The translations under genes and the position numbers were made by a program. Below the pieces are notes generated by a model. It ran no database searches, had not been told where the DNA came from, and saw nothing but the letters and a program-made list of their open reading frames with translations. From the NCBI GenBank assembly GCA_035947555.1, contig DASZJZ010000088.1, positions 1 to 34,946 on the forward strand: a stretch of DNA of 34,946 nucleotides, written 5' to 3'. Shown here in pieces: positions 6,794 through 15,101 of the stretch. Within the stretch, counting starts at the first letter, position 1, and every line of letters begins with the position of its first letter. The stretch is from JACVRW01 sp035947555 (lineage in GTDB: Bacteria > Actinomycetota > Thermoleophilia > Solirubrobacterales > Thermoleophilaceae).

Positions 6794-7912
6794 ATGGAAT
6801 CGCACGACAGGGAGCAGAAGCGGCCGGAGGAGCGGGAGGGGCAGCCCGCTCCCGAGCGGCCCACCCCGCCCAGGCGCCGCCTCACCCGCTCCCGCGAGGA
6901 CCGCATCGTCGCGGGCGTCTGCGGCGGCATCGCCCGCTACTTCGACATCGACCCGGTCTTCGTCCGGATCGCCGCGGTCGCGCTCGCCTTCGTCGGCGGC
7001 GCCGGCCTCCTCCTCTACCTCGCCGCCCTCCTCCTCATGCCGAGCGACGAGGGCGGCGCCGTGGTCGAGGCCTCGGGCGACCGGCGGAACCGTGCCCTGG
7101 TCATCGCCGGCGTGGTCGGCCTGCTCCTCGTGGCTTGGCCCTTTCTTCTCGGCGGCGGGTTTCTCCTCGCGGGAATTGGGATCCCGCTCGCCCTTCTGGT
7201 CGGCGTGGGCGTTCTCGTCTGGTGGCTCGTCTCCGGCGAAGGGCCCAGCGGCGAGCCCGGCGAGATCGCCCGTCGCGCCGCGCTCGGCATCGGCGTCCTC
7301 GTTCTCTGCTGCATTGTCTTCGTGGGCGGCGCCTTCCTGGCTGCCGGCGGGCCGGATTGGCTCGTTCCGGCTCTCGTCATCGCGTCGGGCGCCGCCATCG
7401 TTGCGGGCGCCTTCCTGAAGCCGATCCGCTGGCTCGTCCTCCCGGCGCTCGCCCTCGCGATCGCAGCCGGCGTGGTGGCCGCGGCGGGGATCGACATCGA
7501 CGGTGGCATGGGCCAGCGCGAGTACAGCCCAGGGTCCACCGCGGACCTTCGCGACCACTACGAGCTGGGCATCGGCGAGCTCGAGGTCGACCTGCGCGGT
7601 ACCGATCTGCCGGCCGGCGACGTGCCGATCGAGGTCGATCTGGGCATCGGCGAGGCAAGGGTCATCGTGCCCGACGACGTATGCGTCGCTACGTCGGCCG
7701 ACATCGGCGCCGGCAACGTGAACACCTTCGGACACGACACCGGCGGCGTGGACGTCGACTTCGAGGAGACCCCGGACGCCTCGCCCGCCACCACCCGCAT
7801 CCTGCTGGACGCCGACGTCGGACTCGGCGCCGTACGGGTGATGGAGCTGGAGGGGGCGTACCCGGGCGACAACTCTGCCTGCGAGGACACGGGCGAGCGT
7901 GCGAGCGGCTAG
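6794..7912 (+). CDS. PspC-domain membrane protein with LiaF-like C-terminal domain
   Basis: 372 residues. Residues 1-30 are charged and proline-rich. A PspC domain follows (about 29-85; RIVAGVCGGIARYFDIDP), then several hydrophobic segments (roughly residues 95-245). The soluble C-terminal part (about 255-355) has repeated ELGIGELEVDL / DLGIGEARVIVP / DVGLGAVRV strands, the pattern of the LiaF/YvqF cell-wall-stress family. Such proteins sense envelope or antibiotic stress and restrain a partner histidine kinase. The downstream genes fit: a small membrane protein, a PspC-fused kinase and a response regulator on the same strand, the first with a 14-base overlap. Its role as a negative regulator of that kinase is inferred. 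ATG 6794 has a good ribosome-binding site. Confidence 0.88.
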   Translation: MESHDREQKRPEEREGQPAPERPTPPRRRLTRSREDRIVAGVCGGIARYFDIDPVFVRIAAVALAFVGGAGLLLYLAALLLMPSDEGGAVVEASGDRRNRALVIAGVVGLLLVAWPFLLGGGFLLAGIGIPLALLVGVGVLVWWLVSGEGPSGEPGEIARRAALGIGVLVLCCIVFVGGAFLAAGGPDWLVPALVIASGAAIVAGAFLKPIRWLVLPALALAIAAGVVAAAGIDIDGGMGQREYSPGSTADLRDHYELGIGELEVDLRGTDLPAGDVPIEVDLGIGEARVIVPDDVCVATSADIGAGNVNTFGHDTGGVDVDFEETPDASPATTRILLDADVGLGAVRVMELEGAYPGDNSACEDTGERASG

Positions 7913-8081
7913 GCCCGACGTACGGGCGCTCGTCGCCGGCCTCGCCCTCCTCGCGCTCGGCGGTCTGCTCCTGCTCGACGCGCTCGGTGCCCTCGACCTC
8001 ACGTTCGGCCTGTTCGCCCCCGTCGCGTGCGCCGCGGCGGGGGCGATCCTGCTGGCCAACGGCCTGAGCCGGAGAGAATGA
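7899..8081 (+). CDS. Small two-helix membrane protein of the PspC operon
   Basis: 60 residues starting at GTG 7899 inside the end of the upstream gene (14-base overlap, implying translational coupling). Two hydrophobic helices (about 9-27 and 34-54) are separated by a short L-D-L-T-F-G loop, and the C-terminus is basic (LSRRE). It resembles the small LiaI-like membrane proteins that accompany LiaF. It may be a structural partner of the stress-sensing complex, but function is inferred only from position. Confidence 0.7.
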   Translation: MRAARPDVRALVAGLALLALGGLLLLDALGALDLTFGLFAPVACAAAGAILLANGLSRRE

Positions 8082-8115
8082 GCTGGGCGCATGAGCGGGA
8101 CAGGATGAGGCGCGC

Positions 8116-9330
8116 ATGAGACGCGACCGTGCCGCCGGCTGGCTCGGCGGCGTCTGCGCGGGCATCGCACGTCGCTACGGGATCGACCCGGCCCTCGTGC
8201 GGCTCGCCTTCGTCATCGCCACGACGGCCGGCGGCCTGGGCATCTTCATCTACGCGCTCGGCTGGCTCGTGATCCCGGCGGGCGAGGCTCCGCGCCGGCG
8301 GCGCCTGGTCGGCGGCCGTGGCGCCATCGAGGTGGCGCTCGGCACGGGCCTGCTGCTCCTGAGCGTCCTGCTCACGTTCCGGGAGGTGGGCATCTGGTTC
8401 TCCGACGCGATCGTCTGGCCGCTGGTGCTGATCGCAAGCGGCGGTGCGCTGATCTGGCGTGGCTCCGCCACGGCCGCGCCGGCGCCGGGCGAGCCGGCCA
8501 CGGCGCCGCTCGTGCGCCCCGATGCACCCGAGCCGGGCCCCGAACGGCCGACGCGCCAGTGGGCCGCCGCCGTCTCGCGCACAGGCATCGGCATCGCGCT
8601 CGTGATCGCGGCCGGCTTCGCGTTCCTTCAGGCCACCGGCGCGCTGAGCGCCGCGCGCGACGTGATCCTCGTCGCGATCGCCGTAGTCGTCGTGCTGGGG
8701 GCGATCTTCGCGCCCTGGATCCTGCGGCTCGTCCGCTCGCTCACCGAGGAGCGCGCCGAGCGCATTCGCTCGCAGGAGCGGGCCGAGATGGCGGCCCACC
8801 TCCACGACACCGTCCTCCAGACGCTGGCGCTCGTACAGCGTCGCTCGACCGACCCGCAGGAGGTGGCCGCGCTCGCCCGCCGGCAGGAGCGCGAGCTGCG
8901 CGCGTGGCTCGCGGAGCGGCCGGCGCCCGGGCGGGCGGCCACGCTGGCCCCGGCGCTCGAGGCGGCCGCCGCCGAGGTGGAGGAGCGTCACGGCGTGCCT
9001 GTGGAGGTCGTCGTCGTGGGCGAGCGCGAGCTCGACCAGGGGCTGGAGGCGCTGGTGGCGGCCGCCCGGGAGGCGATGACGAACGCCGCCAAGTTCGGGG
9101 CGGGCTCGCCGGTGGACGTCTACGCCGAGTCGAATTCCGACACGGTGCACGTGTACGTGCGCGACCGTGGCCCCGGCTTCGACCCGCACGACCTGCCGCC
9201 CGACCGCCACGGCGTGCGCGAGTCGATCGTCGGGCGGATGGAGCGGCACGGCGGCCGGGCACGGATCACGAGCGACCCGCAGACCGGAACGGAGGTGGAG
9301 CTTGAGCTCCCCGCGCGTGCTGATCGTTGA
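8116..9330 (+). CDS. PspC-fused NarL-family sensor histidine kinase
   Basis: 404 residues. An N-terminal PspC domain (about 5-60; GGVCAGIARRYGIDPALVRL) leads into membrane helices (about 70-115 and 155-205), a coiled linker, and a HisKA_3 dimerisation domain with phospho-acceptor His230 in HLHDTVLQTL. The ATPase domain keeps Asn323 in REAMTNAAK and the DRGPGF G1 box (350-355). It should autophosphorylate and pass phosphate to the regulator whose gene overlaps its 3' end by 29 bases. PspC-kinase fusions are typical of actinobacterial envelope-stress systems. The stimulus is unknown; the upstream LiaF-like protein is the obvious modulator. Confidence 0.92.
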   Translation: MRRDRAAGWLGGVCAGIARRYGIDPALVRLAFVIATTAGGLGIFIYALGWLVIPAGEAPRRRRLVGGRGAIEVALGTGLLLLSVLLTFREVGIWFSDAIVWPLVLIASGGALIWRGSATAAPAPGEPATAPLVRPDAPEPGPERPTRQWAAAVSRTGIGIALVIAAGFAFLQATGALSAARDVILVAIAVVVVLGAIFAPWILRLVRSLTEERAERIRSQERAEMAAHLHDTVLQTLALVQRRSTDPQEVAALARRQERELRAWLAERPAPGRAATLAPALEAAAAEVEERHGVPVEVVVVGERELDQGLEALVAAAREAMTNAAKFGAGSPVDVYAESNSDTVHVYVRDRGPGFDPHDLPPDRHGVRESIVGRMERHGGRARITSDPQTGTEVELELPARADR

Positions 9331-9934
9331 CGACCACAGGCTGTTCCGCTCCGGCGTGCGGGCCGAGCTCGAGCCGCTGCTCGAGATCGCGGGCGAGGCC
9401 GGCAGTGTGGACGAGGCCGTCGACGCCATCGCGGAGCGCCGGCCGGACGTGGTGCTGCTCGACGTGCACATGCCGGACGGCGGCGGCGTCGAGGTGATCC
9501 GGCGGGCGGCGGAGCGCGACCTGCGGCCCTGCTTCCTGGCGCTGTCGGTGTCGGACGCTCCCGACGACGTGATCGCCGTGATCCGCGCCGGCGCGCGCGG
9601 CTACGTGACCAAGAACATCGCCCCCGAGGAGCTCGCCGACGCGGTGCACCGTGTGCACGACGGGGACGCGGTCTTCTCGCCGCGGCTGGCCGGCTTCGTT
9701 CTCGACGCCTTCGCCGGGCCGGCGCCCCAGCCCGAGACGGAGCTGGACGCGCTCACGCCCCGCGAGCGGGAGGTGATCCAGCACATCGCCCGCGGCTACA
9801 TGTACAAGGAGATCGCGCTGCGGCTCGACATCTCGCCGAAGACCGTGGAGGCGCACGTCTCGTCGGTGCTGCGGAAGTTGCAGCTGTCGAGCCGGCACGA
9901 GTTGAGTCGGTGGGCGGCGGACCGGGGGCTATGA
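9302..9934 (+). CDS. NarL/LuxR-type response regulator paired with the PspC kinase
   Basis: 210 residues. The receiver domain (about 4-120) has the acidic pocket at D10-D11, phospho-acceptor Asp54 in VVLLDVHMPDG and the conserved Lys in YVTKNI. A LuxR-type HTH (about 145-205) follows, with LTPREREVIQHIARG and DISPKTVEAHVSSVLRKL. The start is taken as TTG 9302 because GGAGGTGGAGC sits immediately upstream; GTG 9317 would clip the receiver. Both starts lie inside the kinase gene, so translation is coupled. The regulated genes probably include its own operon (inference). Confidence 0.92.
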   Translation: MSSPRVLIVDDHRLFRSGVRAELEPLLEIAGEAGSVDEAVDAIAERRPDVVLLDVHMPDGGGVEVIRRAAERDLRPCFLALSVSDAPDDVIAVIRAGARGYVTKNIAPEELADAVHRVHDGDAVFSPRLAGFVLDAFAGPAPQPETELDALTPREREVIQHIARGYMYKEIALRLDISPKTVEAHVSSVLRKLQLSSRHELSRWAADRGL

Positions 9935-9944
9935 GGCGCGGGCG

Positions 9945-9969
9945 GCCGGCGCGCCGGCGCTAATAGCGC
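9945..9969. terminator. Paired palindromes between convergent genes
   Basis: A perfect 14-base palindrome, GCCGGCGCGCCGGC (9945-9958), is followed by GCGCT-AAT-AGCGC (9957-9969), which includes the smpB stop codon. Both lie where the response regulator (+) and smpB (-) converge, so a bidirectional transcription stop is likely. There is no U-tract. Confidence 0.4.
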
Positions 9970-10433
9970 TCTGAGAGCGCCCGCTCCACCTCGCGCCGCG
10001 TGTCCCGGTCCTTGATAGCCCGGCGCTTGTCGTACATGTCCTTGCCTCTCGCCAGCGCCAGCTCCACCTTCGCCCGGGGGCCGCTGAAGTACACCCGCGT
10101 CGGCACCAAGGTCAGGCCCCGCTCGGCGGTCTTGCCGATCAGCCGCTCGATCTCCCGCTTGTGCAGCAGCAGCTTGCGGGGCCGCTCGGGGTCGTGGTTC
10201 TCGCGCGCCGGGTCGTACGGCGCGATGTGCATGTTGCGCAGCCACACCTCGCCGTCCCTCACCTCGGCGTAGGCGTCCTTGAGCTGCACCTCGCCGTTGC
10301 GCAGCGACTTCACCTCGGACCCCTGCAGCACGATCCCCGCCTCGATCCTCTCGAGCAGGTTGAAGCGGAAGCCGGCCTGCCGATTGGTCGCCACGTCGCC
10401 GGGCGCCGCCTTGCGCTTCTTCTTCTTGGCCAT
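9960..10433 (-). CDS. smpB: SsrA-binding protein SmpB
   Basis: 157 residues, the usual length. SmpB binds the tRNA-like part of tmRNA and places it in the empty A site of stalled ribosomes. Family signatures are the GSEVKSLRNG block, the HIAPYDPARENHDPERPRKLLLHK stretch (about 95-118 region) and the basic tail GKDMYDKRRAIKDRD, which becomes helical in the mRNA channel. The N-terminus is Lys-rich (MAKKKKRKAAPG). It starts 4 bases after the RNase gene ends, the last gene of an ftsE-ftsX-protease-RNase-smpB run. RNase R and SmpB act together on tmRNA-rescued messages, so the pairing is functional as well as positional. Confidence 0.97.
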   Translation of the reverse strand: MAKKKKRKAAPGDVATNRQAGFRFNLLERIEAGIVLQGSEVKSLRNGEVQLKDAYAEVRDGEVWLRNMHIAPYDPARENHDPERPRKLLLHKREIERLIGKTAERGLTLVPTRVYFSGPRAKVELALARGKDMYDKRRAIKDRDTRREVERALSERY

Positions 10434-10437
10434 CCAC

Positions 10438-12168
10438 TTACGAGTATGACCCGGCCGGCGAGAGATCCACGCGTCCGCGGGCGCTCTCGATCCGGTCCAC
10501 CACCACCTCCACCGGGTCGCCGAGGCGGAGCTGGCGTCCCGAGCCCTCGGCCACGAGCGCGGTGCCCAGCTCGTTGAGCGTCCACCAGTCGCGCAGGCGG
10601 CGGATCGGGAGCAGGCCCTCGAAGCCCTCGTCGCCGAAGCGCACGAAGGCGCCCCGCTCGATCAGCCCCACCACCTCGCCGTCGAATGCCGGCGGCGCCA
10701 CGGGATCCGCGTCCGCCAGCCGCCGCTCGAGCAGGAAGGCGAGGCAGACGTCGTCGGCGGCGCGCTCGATCTGCATGGCGTCGCGCTCGGCGGCGGAGGA
10801 CACCAGCGCGGCGTCGTCCAGCTCGTGCGCGGGCGCCGCGGTGTGGTCGATGCCGAGGCCCTGGAGGAGCGCGCGGTGGGCGACGACGTCCGGGTAGCGC
10901 CGGATCGGCGAGGTGAAGTGGCAGTAGCTCGCGCTTGCAAGGCCGGCATGGCCGAGGTTCCTCGGCAGGTAGTAGGCCTGCTTCAGCGAGCGCAGCACGA
11001 GCACGCCGAACGCGGTGCGCCCGTGCGGCCAGCGCGCCACGATGCGCGAGATCTCAGCGACGAGATCCGCCGCCTGCTGCTGGGTCATGTGGTCCGGCAC
11101 CGGCGGCGTGGGCACGTCGAGGGTGGCGAGCTGGTCGGCCAGGCGCGCCACCGCCTGCGGCTCGGGCCGCTCGTGCACCCGGTAGAGGGTGGGCAGCCTC
11201 GCCTCCGCCAGGTAGCGCGCCACCTGCTCGTTGGCGAGGATCATCAGCTGCTCGATCAGCTGGTGGGACTCGGTCTGCTCCTCGTACCGCACCCCCACCA
11301 CGTGCCCCCCGCGGTCGAAGTCGAAGGTGGGCTCCGGGGCGCCGAGCTCGAGCGAGTCGCGCCGCTCTCGCAGCGCCCTCGCCACCTGGCGCGCGGCTTC
11401 GAGCGGCGCCGCCCACGGCTCCTCCGCGCGAGCGCGGCCGGCGAAGATAGCGTCCACCTCGCCGTAGGTGAGGCGGCGGTCGCTGCGCACGCGGGAGCGG
11501 TGGAAGGAGACGTTTCGCACCTCGGCGGCGTGGACCTCCATCTCCACGGTCACGGCGAGGCGCTCCTCTCCGGGGCGCAGCGAGCAGACGCGGTTGGACA
11601 GCACCTCGGGCAGCATCGGCTCCACCGCGGCGGGAACGTAGACGCTGGTCCCGCGGCGGTAGGCCTCGCGCTCGAGCGGGCCGCCGGGACGGACGTAGGC
11701 CGTCACGTCGGCGATGTGCACCCACACCCGCACGTGCCCGTCCTCGCGGTGGGCGGAGATGGCGTCGTCGAAGTCCCGGGCGTCGTCCGGGTCGATCGTG
11801 AAGGTGGGGAGCGCAGTGAGGTCCACCCGGGCGTCGGCTGCGTAGGGGTTCTCCGCGGCGCCCTCGGCCTCCGCCACGGCCGCGCGGCCGTAGGAGCGGT
11901 GCAGGCCACGGTCGAGCATCAGGCCCTCGAGCACGTCGCGCGCCACGTCGGGCCGGCCGAGACGCCGCACCACCCGTGCGCCGCGCTTGCCGGCGCCGAC
12001 CAGCACGAGATCCCCCTCGTCCGCCCCGCCGCGCTCCACGGCGGTGCGCGGGCCGCGGCCGAAAAGCGGCTCGGCCACGAGGAAGCGCCCGCGCCGCTCG
12101 AGCACCGCGACGAGCGGCTGATCGAGGCGGCGCGGCGCGCGCCCGCCCCGCACCGCGGGTCGGCTCAC
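10438..12168 (-). CDS. rnr: RNB-domain exoribonuclease (RNase R/II family)
   Basis: 576 residues, shorter than the roughly 800 of E. coli RNase R, mainly because the N-terminal cold-shock region is reduced. The RNB catalytic core begins with TIDPDDARDFDDAI (125-138), whose Asp residues bind the metal ions. RVHERPEP, YYLPRNLGHAGLASASYCHFTSPIRRYPD-type blocks and a C-terminal S1-like domain (FDGEVVGLIERGAFVRFGDE) follow. It degrades RNA 3' to 5'. The start GTG 12168 overlaps the protease stop in GTGA, so the two are translationally coupled. The frame runs on upstream of 12168 across the protease gene, but that part has no family character. Whether it unwinds structured RNA like true RNase R cannot be told. 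Confidence 0.92.
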   Translation of the reverse strand: MSRPAVRGGRAPRRLDQPLVAVLERRGRFLVAEPLFGRGPRTAVERGGADEGDLVLVGAGKRGARVVRRLGRPDVARDVLEGLMLDRGLHRSYGRAAVAEAEGAAENPYAADARVDLTALPTFTIDPDDARDFDDAISAHREDGHVRVWVHIADVTAYVRPGGPLEREAYRRGTSVYVPAAVEPMLPEVLSNRVCSLRPGEERLAVTVEMEVHAAEVRNVSFHRSRVRSDRRLTYGEVDAIFAGRARAEEPWAAPLEAARQVARALRERRDSLELGAPEPTFDFDRGGHVVGVRYEEQTESHQLIEQLMILANEQVARYLAEARLPTLYRVHERPEPQAVARLADQLATLDVPTPPVPDHMTQQQAADLVAEISRIVARWPHGRTAFGVLVLRSLKQAYYLPRNLGHAGLASASYCHFTSPIRRYPDVVAHRALLQGLGIDHTAAPAHELDDAALVSSAAERDAMQIERAADDVCLAFLLERRLADADPVAPPAFDGEVVGLIERGAFVRFGDEGFEGLLPIRRLRDWWTLNELGTALVAEGSGRQLRLGDPVEVVVDRIESARGRVDLSPAGSYS

Positions 12169-13331
12169 CGGCGCTGACCGGTGACGACTTCGAGCGCTAC
12201 GGGCAATGCCTCGTCGCGCTTGGTCCGCGGCTTGTCCCTCGCCCTGACTTCGGGTTTCAGGCCGTCCTCGCCGATCGTCTTGCCGCTCGGGAGGTAGTAG
12301 TTCGCGACGGTCAGGTCGAGGTAGCCGCCGTTCGAGAGCGGCTCCACCTCCTGCACGAGCCCCTTGCCGAACGTGTTGGTGCCGACCAGGGCGGCGCGTC
12401 CGCGGTCGCGCAACGCGCCGGCCACGATCTCCGAGGCGCTCGCACTGCCGCCGTCCACGAGCACGACGACGGGGATGTCCTCGTCGATCGCGTCGCCCTT
12501 GGCCGTCTCGGTGCGCTCGGGGCGTGAGCGGCCGCGCACCGACACGATCTCGCCGTCCTCGATGAAGAGGCTCGACACGAGCACGGCCTCGGACAGGAGG
12601 CCGCCCCCGTTGCCGCGCAGGTCGAGCACGAGGCGGTCGGCCCCACGCTCGGTGAGGTCGTCGACCTCGCCGCGCAGTGCGCCGTGGGCGCCGGAGCTGA
12701 ACCCGAGCAGCTCGACGACCCCGATGTTCTCGCCGTCCCGCTCGACGATCCTGCTCTCGGTAACCGGCACGTCGATCCGCTCGCGCTCCACGGTCACCGT
12801 GCGCGAGTCCTCGGCGCCCGGGGTGAACACCTCCAGCTCCACCTCGGTGCCGGCCGGCCCCTTGATGCGACCGGTGGCCAGCTCGGTGTTGAGGCGGGCG
12901 ATCGAGCGGCCGTCCACGGCGAGGATCACGTCGCCCTTCGCGATGCCGGCCTGCTGCGCGGGCGAGCCGTCGAACACGGTGAGCACCCTGAGTCCGCGGC
13001 GGTCCTCCTCGACGGTCATCCCCACGCCCTCGAACTCGCCCGAGATCGACTCCCGCACGGACCTGGCCTGCTCGGGGGTCAGGTAGTGCGAGTAGGGGTC
13101 GTCGAGCGACTCGACGATGCCTCTCAGCGAGGCCTCCTCGAGCGCCTCCTCCTCGACCGGCTTGTAGAAGTTGTCCTCGATCTTGTCGATGATCTCGGCG
13201 CGGAGCGCGCGGTCCTCCTCGACGAAGGCGTCGCGGACGCCTTCGGGGAGCACGTCCGGATGGCCGCCCAGGAAGATCCCAAGCAGCAGAGCGAGGAACG
13301 CGGAGACGGTGGCGATGCCTGCCGTGCGCAC
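12165..13331 (-). CDS. S41-family C-terminal processing peptidase
   Basis: 388 residues. One N-terminal membrane anchor or signal (about 5-23; SAFLALLLGIFLGG) directs it outside the membrane. A PDZ domain lies at about 95-180 (GVGMTVE, GSPAQQAGIAKGDVILAVDG), then the S41 peptidase domain with DLRGNGGG (237-244), the nucleophile in the SASASE stretch (296-301) and the catalytic Lys323 in TFGKG. It trims or degrades extracytoplasmic proteins at their C-termini. GTG 13331 is the most plausible start; it has no ribosome-binding site. It follows ftsX by 35 bases and overlaps the RNase gene by 4. Placement of an S41 protease after ftsEX is a familiar actinobacterial arrangement and points to cell-wall or division roles. 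Confidence 0.93.
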   Translation of the reverse strand: MRTAGIATVSAFLALLLGIFLGGHPDVLPEGVRDAFVEEDRALRAEIIDKIEDNFYKPVEEEALEEASLRGIVESLDDPYSHYLTPEQARSVRESISGEFEGVGMTVEEDRRGLRVLTVFDGSPAQQAGIAKGDVILAVDGRSIARLNTELATGRIKGPAGTEVELEVFTPGAEDSRTVTVERERIDVPVTESRIVERDGENIGVVELLGFSSGAHGALRGEVDDLTERGADRLVLDLRGNGGGLLSEAVLVSSLFIEDGEIVSVRGRSRPERTETAKGDAIDEDIPVVVLVDGGSASASEIVAGALRDRGRAALVGTNTFGKGLVQEVEPLSNGGYLDLTVANYYLPSGKTIGEDGLKPEVRARDKPRTKRDEALPVALEVVTGQRR

Positions 13332-13366
13332 CGTTCTGAGGGTAGTGGTGGGGGTGTAACGGCCCG

Positions 13367-14251
13367 CTAAACCTGGAGGAAGCGGCGCAGCGTAAGTCCG
13401 CTGCCGAGCGCCGACACCGCCACACAGGCCACTAGCAGGACCGTCACCAGCAGCGGGAAGTCGATCGTGTCGGGCGCCGCCAGCAGCGCGAAGTCGTCCG
13501 ACAAGGGGTCGATGAAGGTCTGCTTGCCGATCGCCAGCAGCAGGACCGCCAGCAGGCCGCCGAAGAAGCCGACGATCACGCCCTCGATCACGAACGGCCA
13601 GCGGATGAACCAGTTGGTGGCGCCCACGAGCTTCATCACCTCGACCTCGCGGCGGCGGGCGAAGATCGAGAGGCGGATCGTGTTGGCCACGAGCGCGATG
13701 GACGCGAACACGAGCAGGGCGGCGAGCCCGGCGGCGAGGGCTTTCACGAGGCTGGTGGCGGAGAGGATCTTGTCGGTCTCGCCCTCGCGGTTCTTCACGT
13801 CCTCGATCGCCGCCAGCGCCGGCCGGCCGCCGGACATGAGGCTTCCCTCGATCACGTGCAGCTCGTCGGGATCCTCGGGTGTGACGCGGAACAGGTCGGG
13901 CAGGGGGTTGGTGCCGAGCAGCTCGATCGCCTCGTCGGTCTCGATCTTGCGGCCGAGCTCCTCGAGCGCCTCGGACTTCGAGATGAACTCGACGGACTTG
14001 ACGTTGGAGGTGCCCTCGAGCTCCTCTTGCAGCTCGGCGCGGTCGGCCGGGCTGGCATCCGTCTTCACGTAGACGTCGAGCACCACGCGGCCGCGCACCT
14101 CGTTGGCCGTGCCGGTCGTGGCCTGCACGATCGGGATGAAGACGCCCAGCACGAGCGCGGTCAACAGCACGGTGAGGAGTGCCGCCAGCGCCGGAGCGGA
14201 GCTTCGCCTGAGGCCGCGCAGGGCCTCCCTGAGGAAGAAGCCGATCTTCAT
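13367..14251 (-). CDS. ftsX: Cell-division protein FtsX
   Basis: 294 residues, an integral membrane partner of the ATPase FtsE. After a short cytoplasmic lead, one helix (about 20-45) precedes an extracytoplasmic loop (about 50-170), then three helices (about 175-200, 220-245, 265-285). The family motif RRREVEVMKLVGATNWFIRWPF lies between helices two and three. FtsEX couples ATP hydrolysis to activation of peptidoglycan hydrolases outside the cell. It starts 3 bases after ftsE ends. Confidence 0.96.
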   Translation of the reverse strand: MKIGFFLREALRGLRRSSAPALAALLTVLLTALVLGVFIPIVQATTGTANEVRGRVVLDVYVKTDASPADRAELQEELEGTSNVKSVEFISKSEALEELGRKIETDEAIELLGTNPLPDLFRVTPEDPDELHVIEGSLMSGGRPALAAIEDVKNREGETDKILSATSLVKALAAGLAALLVFASIALVANTIRLSIFARRREVEVMKLVGATNWFIRWPFVIEGVIVGFFGGLLAVLLLAIGKQTFIDPLSDDFALLAAPDTIDFPLLVTVLLVACVAVSALGSGLTLRRFLQV

Positions 14252-14254
14252 GGC

Positions 14255-15076
14255 TTAGTTCGGGTGTCCCTCCGAGCCCACGCCCATCTCGCCGCGCAGG
14301 CGGATCGCGAACTCGGTGGTGGACTCGTCCGGCCGGTACAGGCCCGACAGCTCGTCGCGGATGATCCGGCCCTCGCGCAGCTCGATCACGCGGCGGCGCA
14401 TCTTGTCGACCATCTCCTTGTCGTGGGTGGCCACGACGACGGTGGTGCCGGTCCGGTTGATCCGGTAGATCAGCTGCATGATCCCGATGGAGGTCTCGGG
14501 GTCGAGGTTGCCGGTGGGCTCGTCGGCCAGCAGCAGCGGCGGGTGGTTCACGAAGGCGCGCGCGATCGAGACGCGCTGCTGCTCGCCGCCCGACAGCTCG
14601 TCGGGGAAGTTGTGGAGCTTGGTGGAGAGGCCGACCAGGCGAAGGATGTCCGGGACCTTGCGCCGGATCTCCTGGCGCGGCTCGCCGATCACCTGCAGCG
14701 AGTAGGCGACGTTGTCGTACACCGTGCGGTTGGGCAGCAGCTTGTAGTCCTGGAAGACGACGCCGATGTTGCGGCGCAGATACGGGAGGCGACCGCGGGG
14801 GATCTCCCCCAGCGTGCGGCCGGCGATCGAGATCTGGCCCTTGGTCGGCTCGAGCTCCTTCATCAGCAGGCGGATGCAGGTGGACTTGCCACACCCGGTC
14901 GGCCCGACGAGGAACACGAACTCCCCGCGGCCGATTCGCATGGACACTCCCTCGAGGCCGACGGAGCCGCCGTCGTAGACCTTCGTCACGTCGCGGAACT
15001 CCACGACCGGCACGCCGCTCGCTTGCGCGGGGCGGCGCTGGGGCTGTGTTTCGGCAGTCGCCATGCGGCGATCCAT
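14255..15076 (-). CDS. ftsE: Cell-division ATP-binding protein FtsE
   Basis: 273 residues, somewhat longer than the usual 220-230 because of extra N- and C-terminal segments. Walker A GPTGCGKST (58-66), the signature LSGGEQQR, Walker B LLLADEPTGNLD and the H-loop VVATHD are intact. It is first in the ftsE-ftsX-protease-RNase-smpB run. ATG 15076 or ATG 15064 could be the start; neither has a Shine-Dalgarno. The C-terminal extension (about 240-273, SGLYRPDESTTEFAIRLRGE) resembles tails seen in other actinobacterial FtsE. It lies 25 bases after the end of the RibD-like gene, so promoter position is unclear. Confidence 0.96.
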   Translation of the reverse strand: MDRRMATAETQPQRRPAQASGVPVVEFRDVTKVYDGGSVGLEGVSMRIGRGEFVFLVGPTGCGKSTCIRLLMKELEPTKGQISIAGRTLGEIPRGRLPYLRRNIGVVFQDYKLLPNRTVYDNVAYSLQVIGEPRQEIRRKVPDILRLVGLSTKLHNFPDELSGGEQQRVSIARAFVNHPPLLLADEPTGNLDPETSIGIMQLIYRINRTGTTVVVATHDKEMVDKMRRRVIELREGRIIRDELSGLYRPDESTTEFAIRLRGEMGVGSEGHPN

Positions 15077-15101
15077 TAGTAGCGGTGGTCGGCGGGAAAC
15101 C

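Noticed and set aside
10438..13425. A 995-codon open frame on the minus strand covering the RNase and protease region.
   Set aside because: Only the part from GTG 12168 has RNB-family sequence. The rest is an Arg/Gly-rich shadow of the S41 protease gene.
12165..14894. A 909-codon open frame on the minus strand through protease, ftsX and ftsE.
   Set aside because: Protein-like sequence starts only at GTG 13331. Upstream it is the alternative-frame shadow of ftsX and ftsE.
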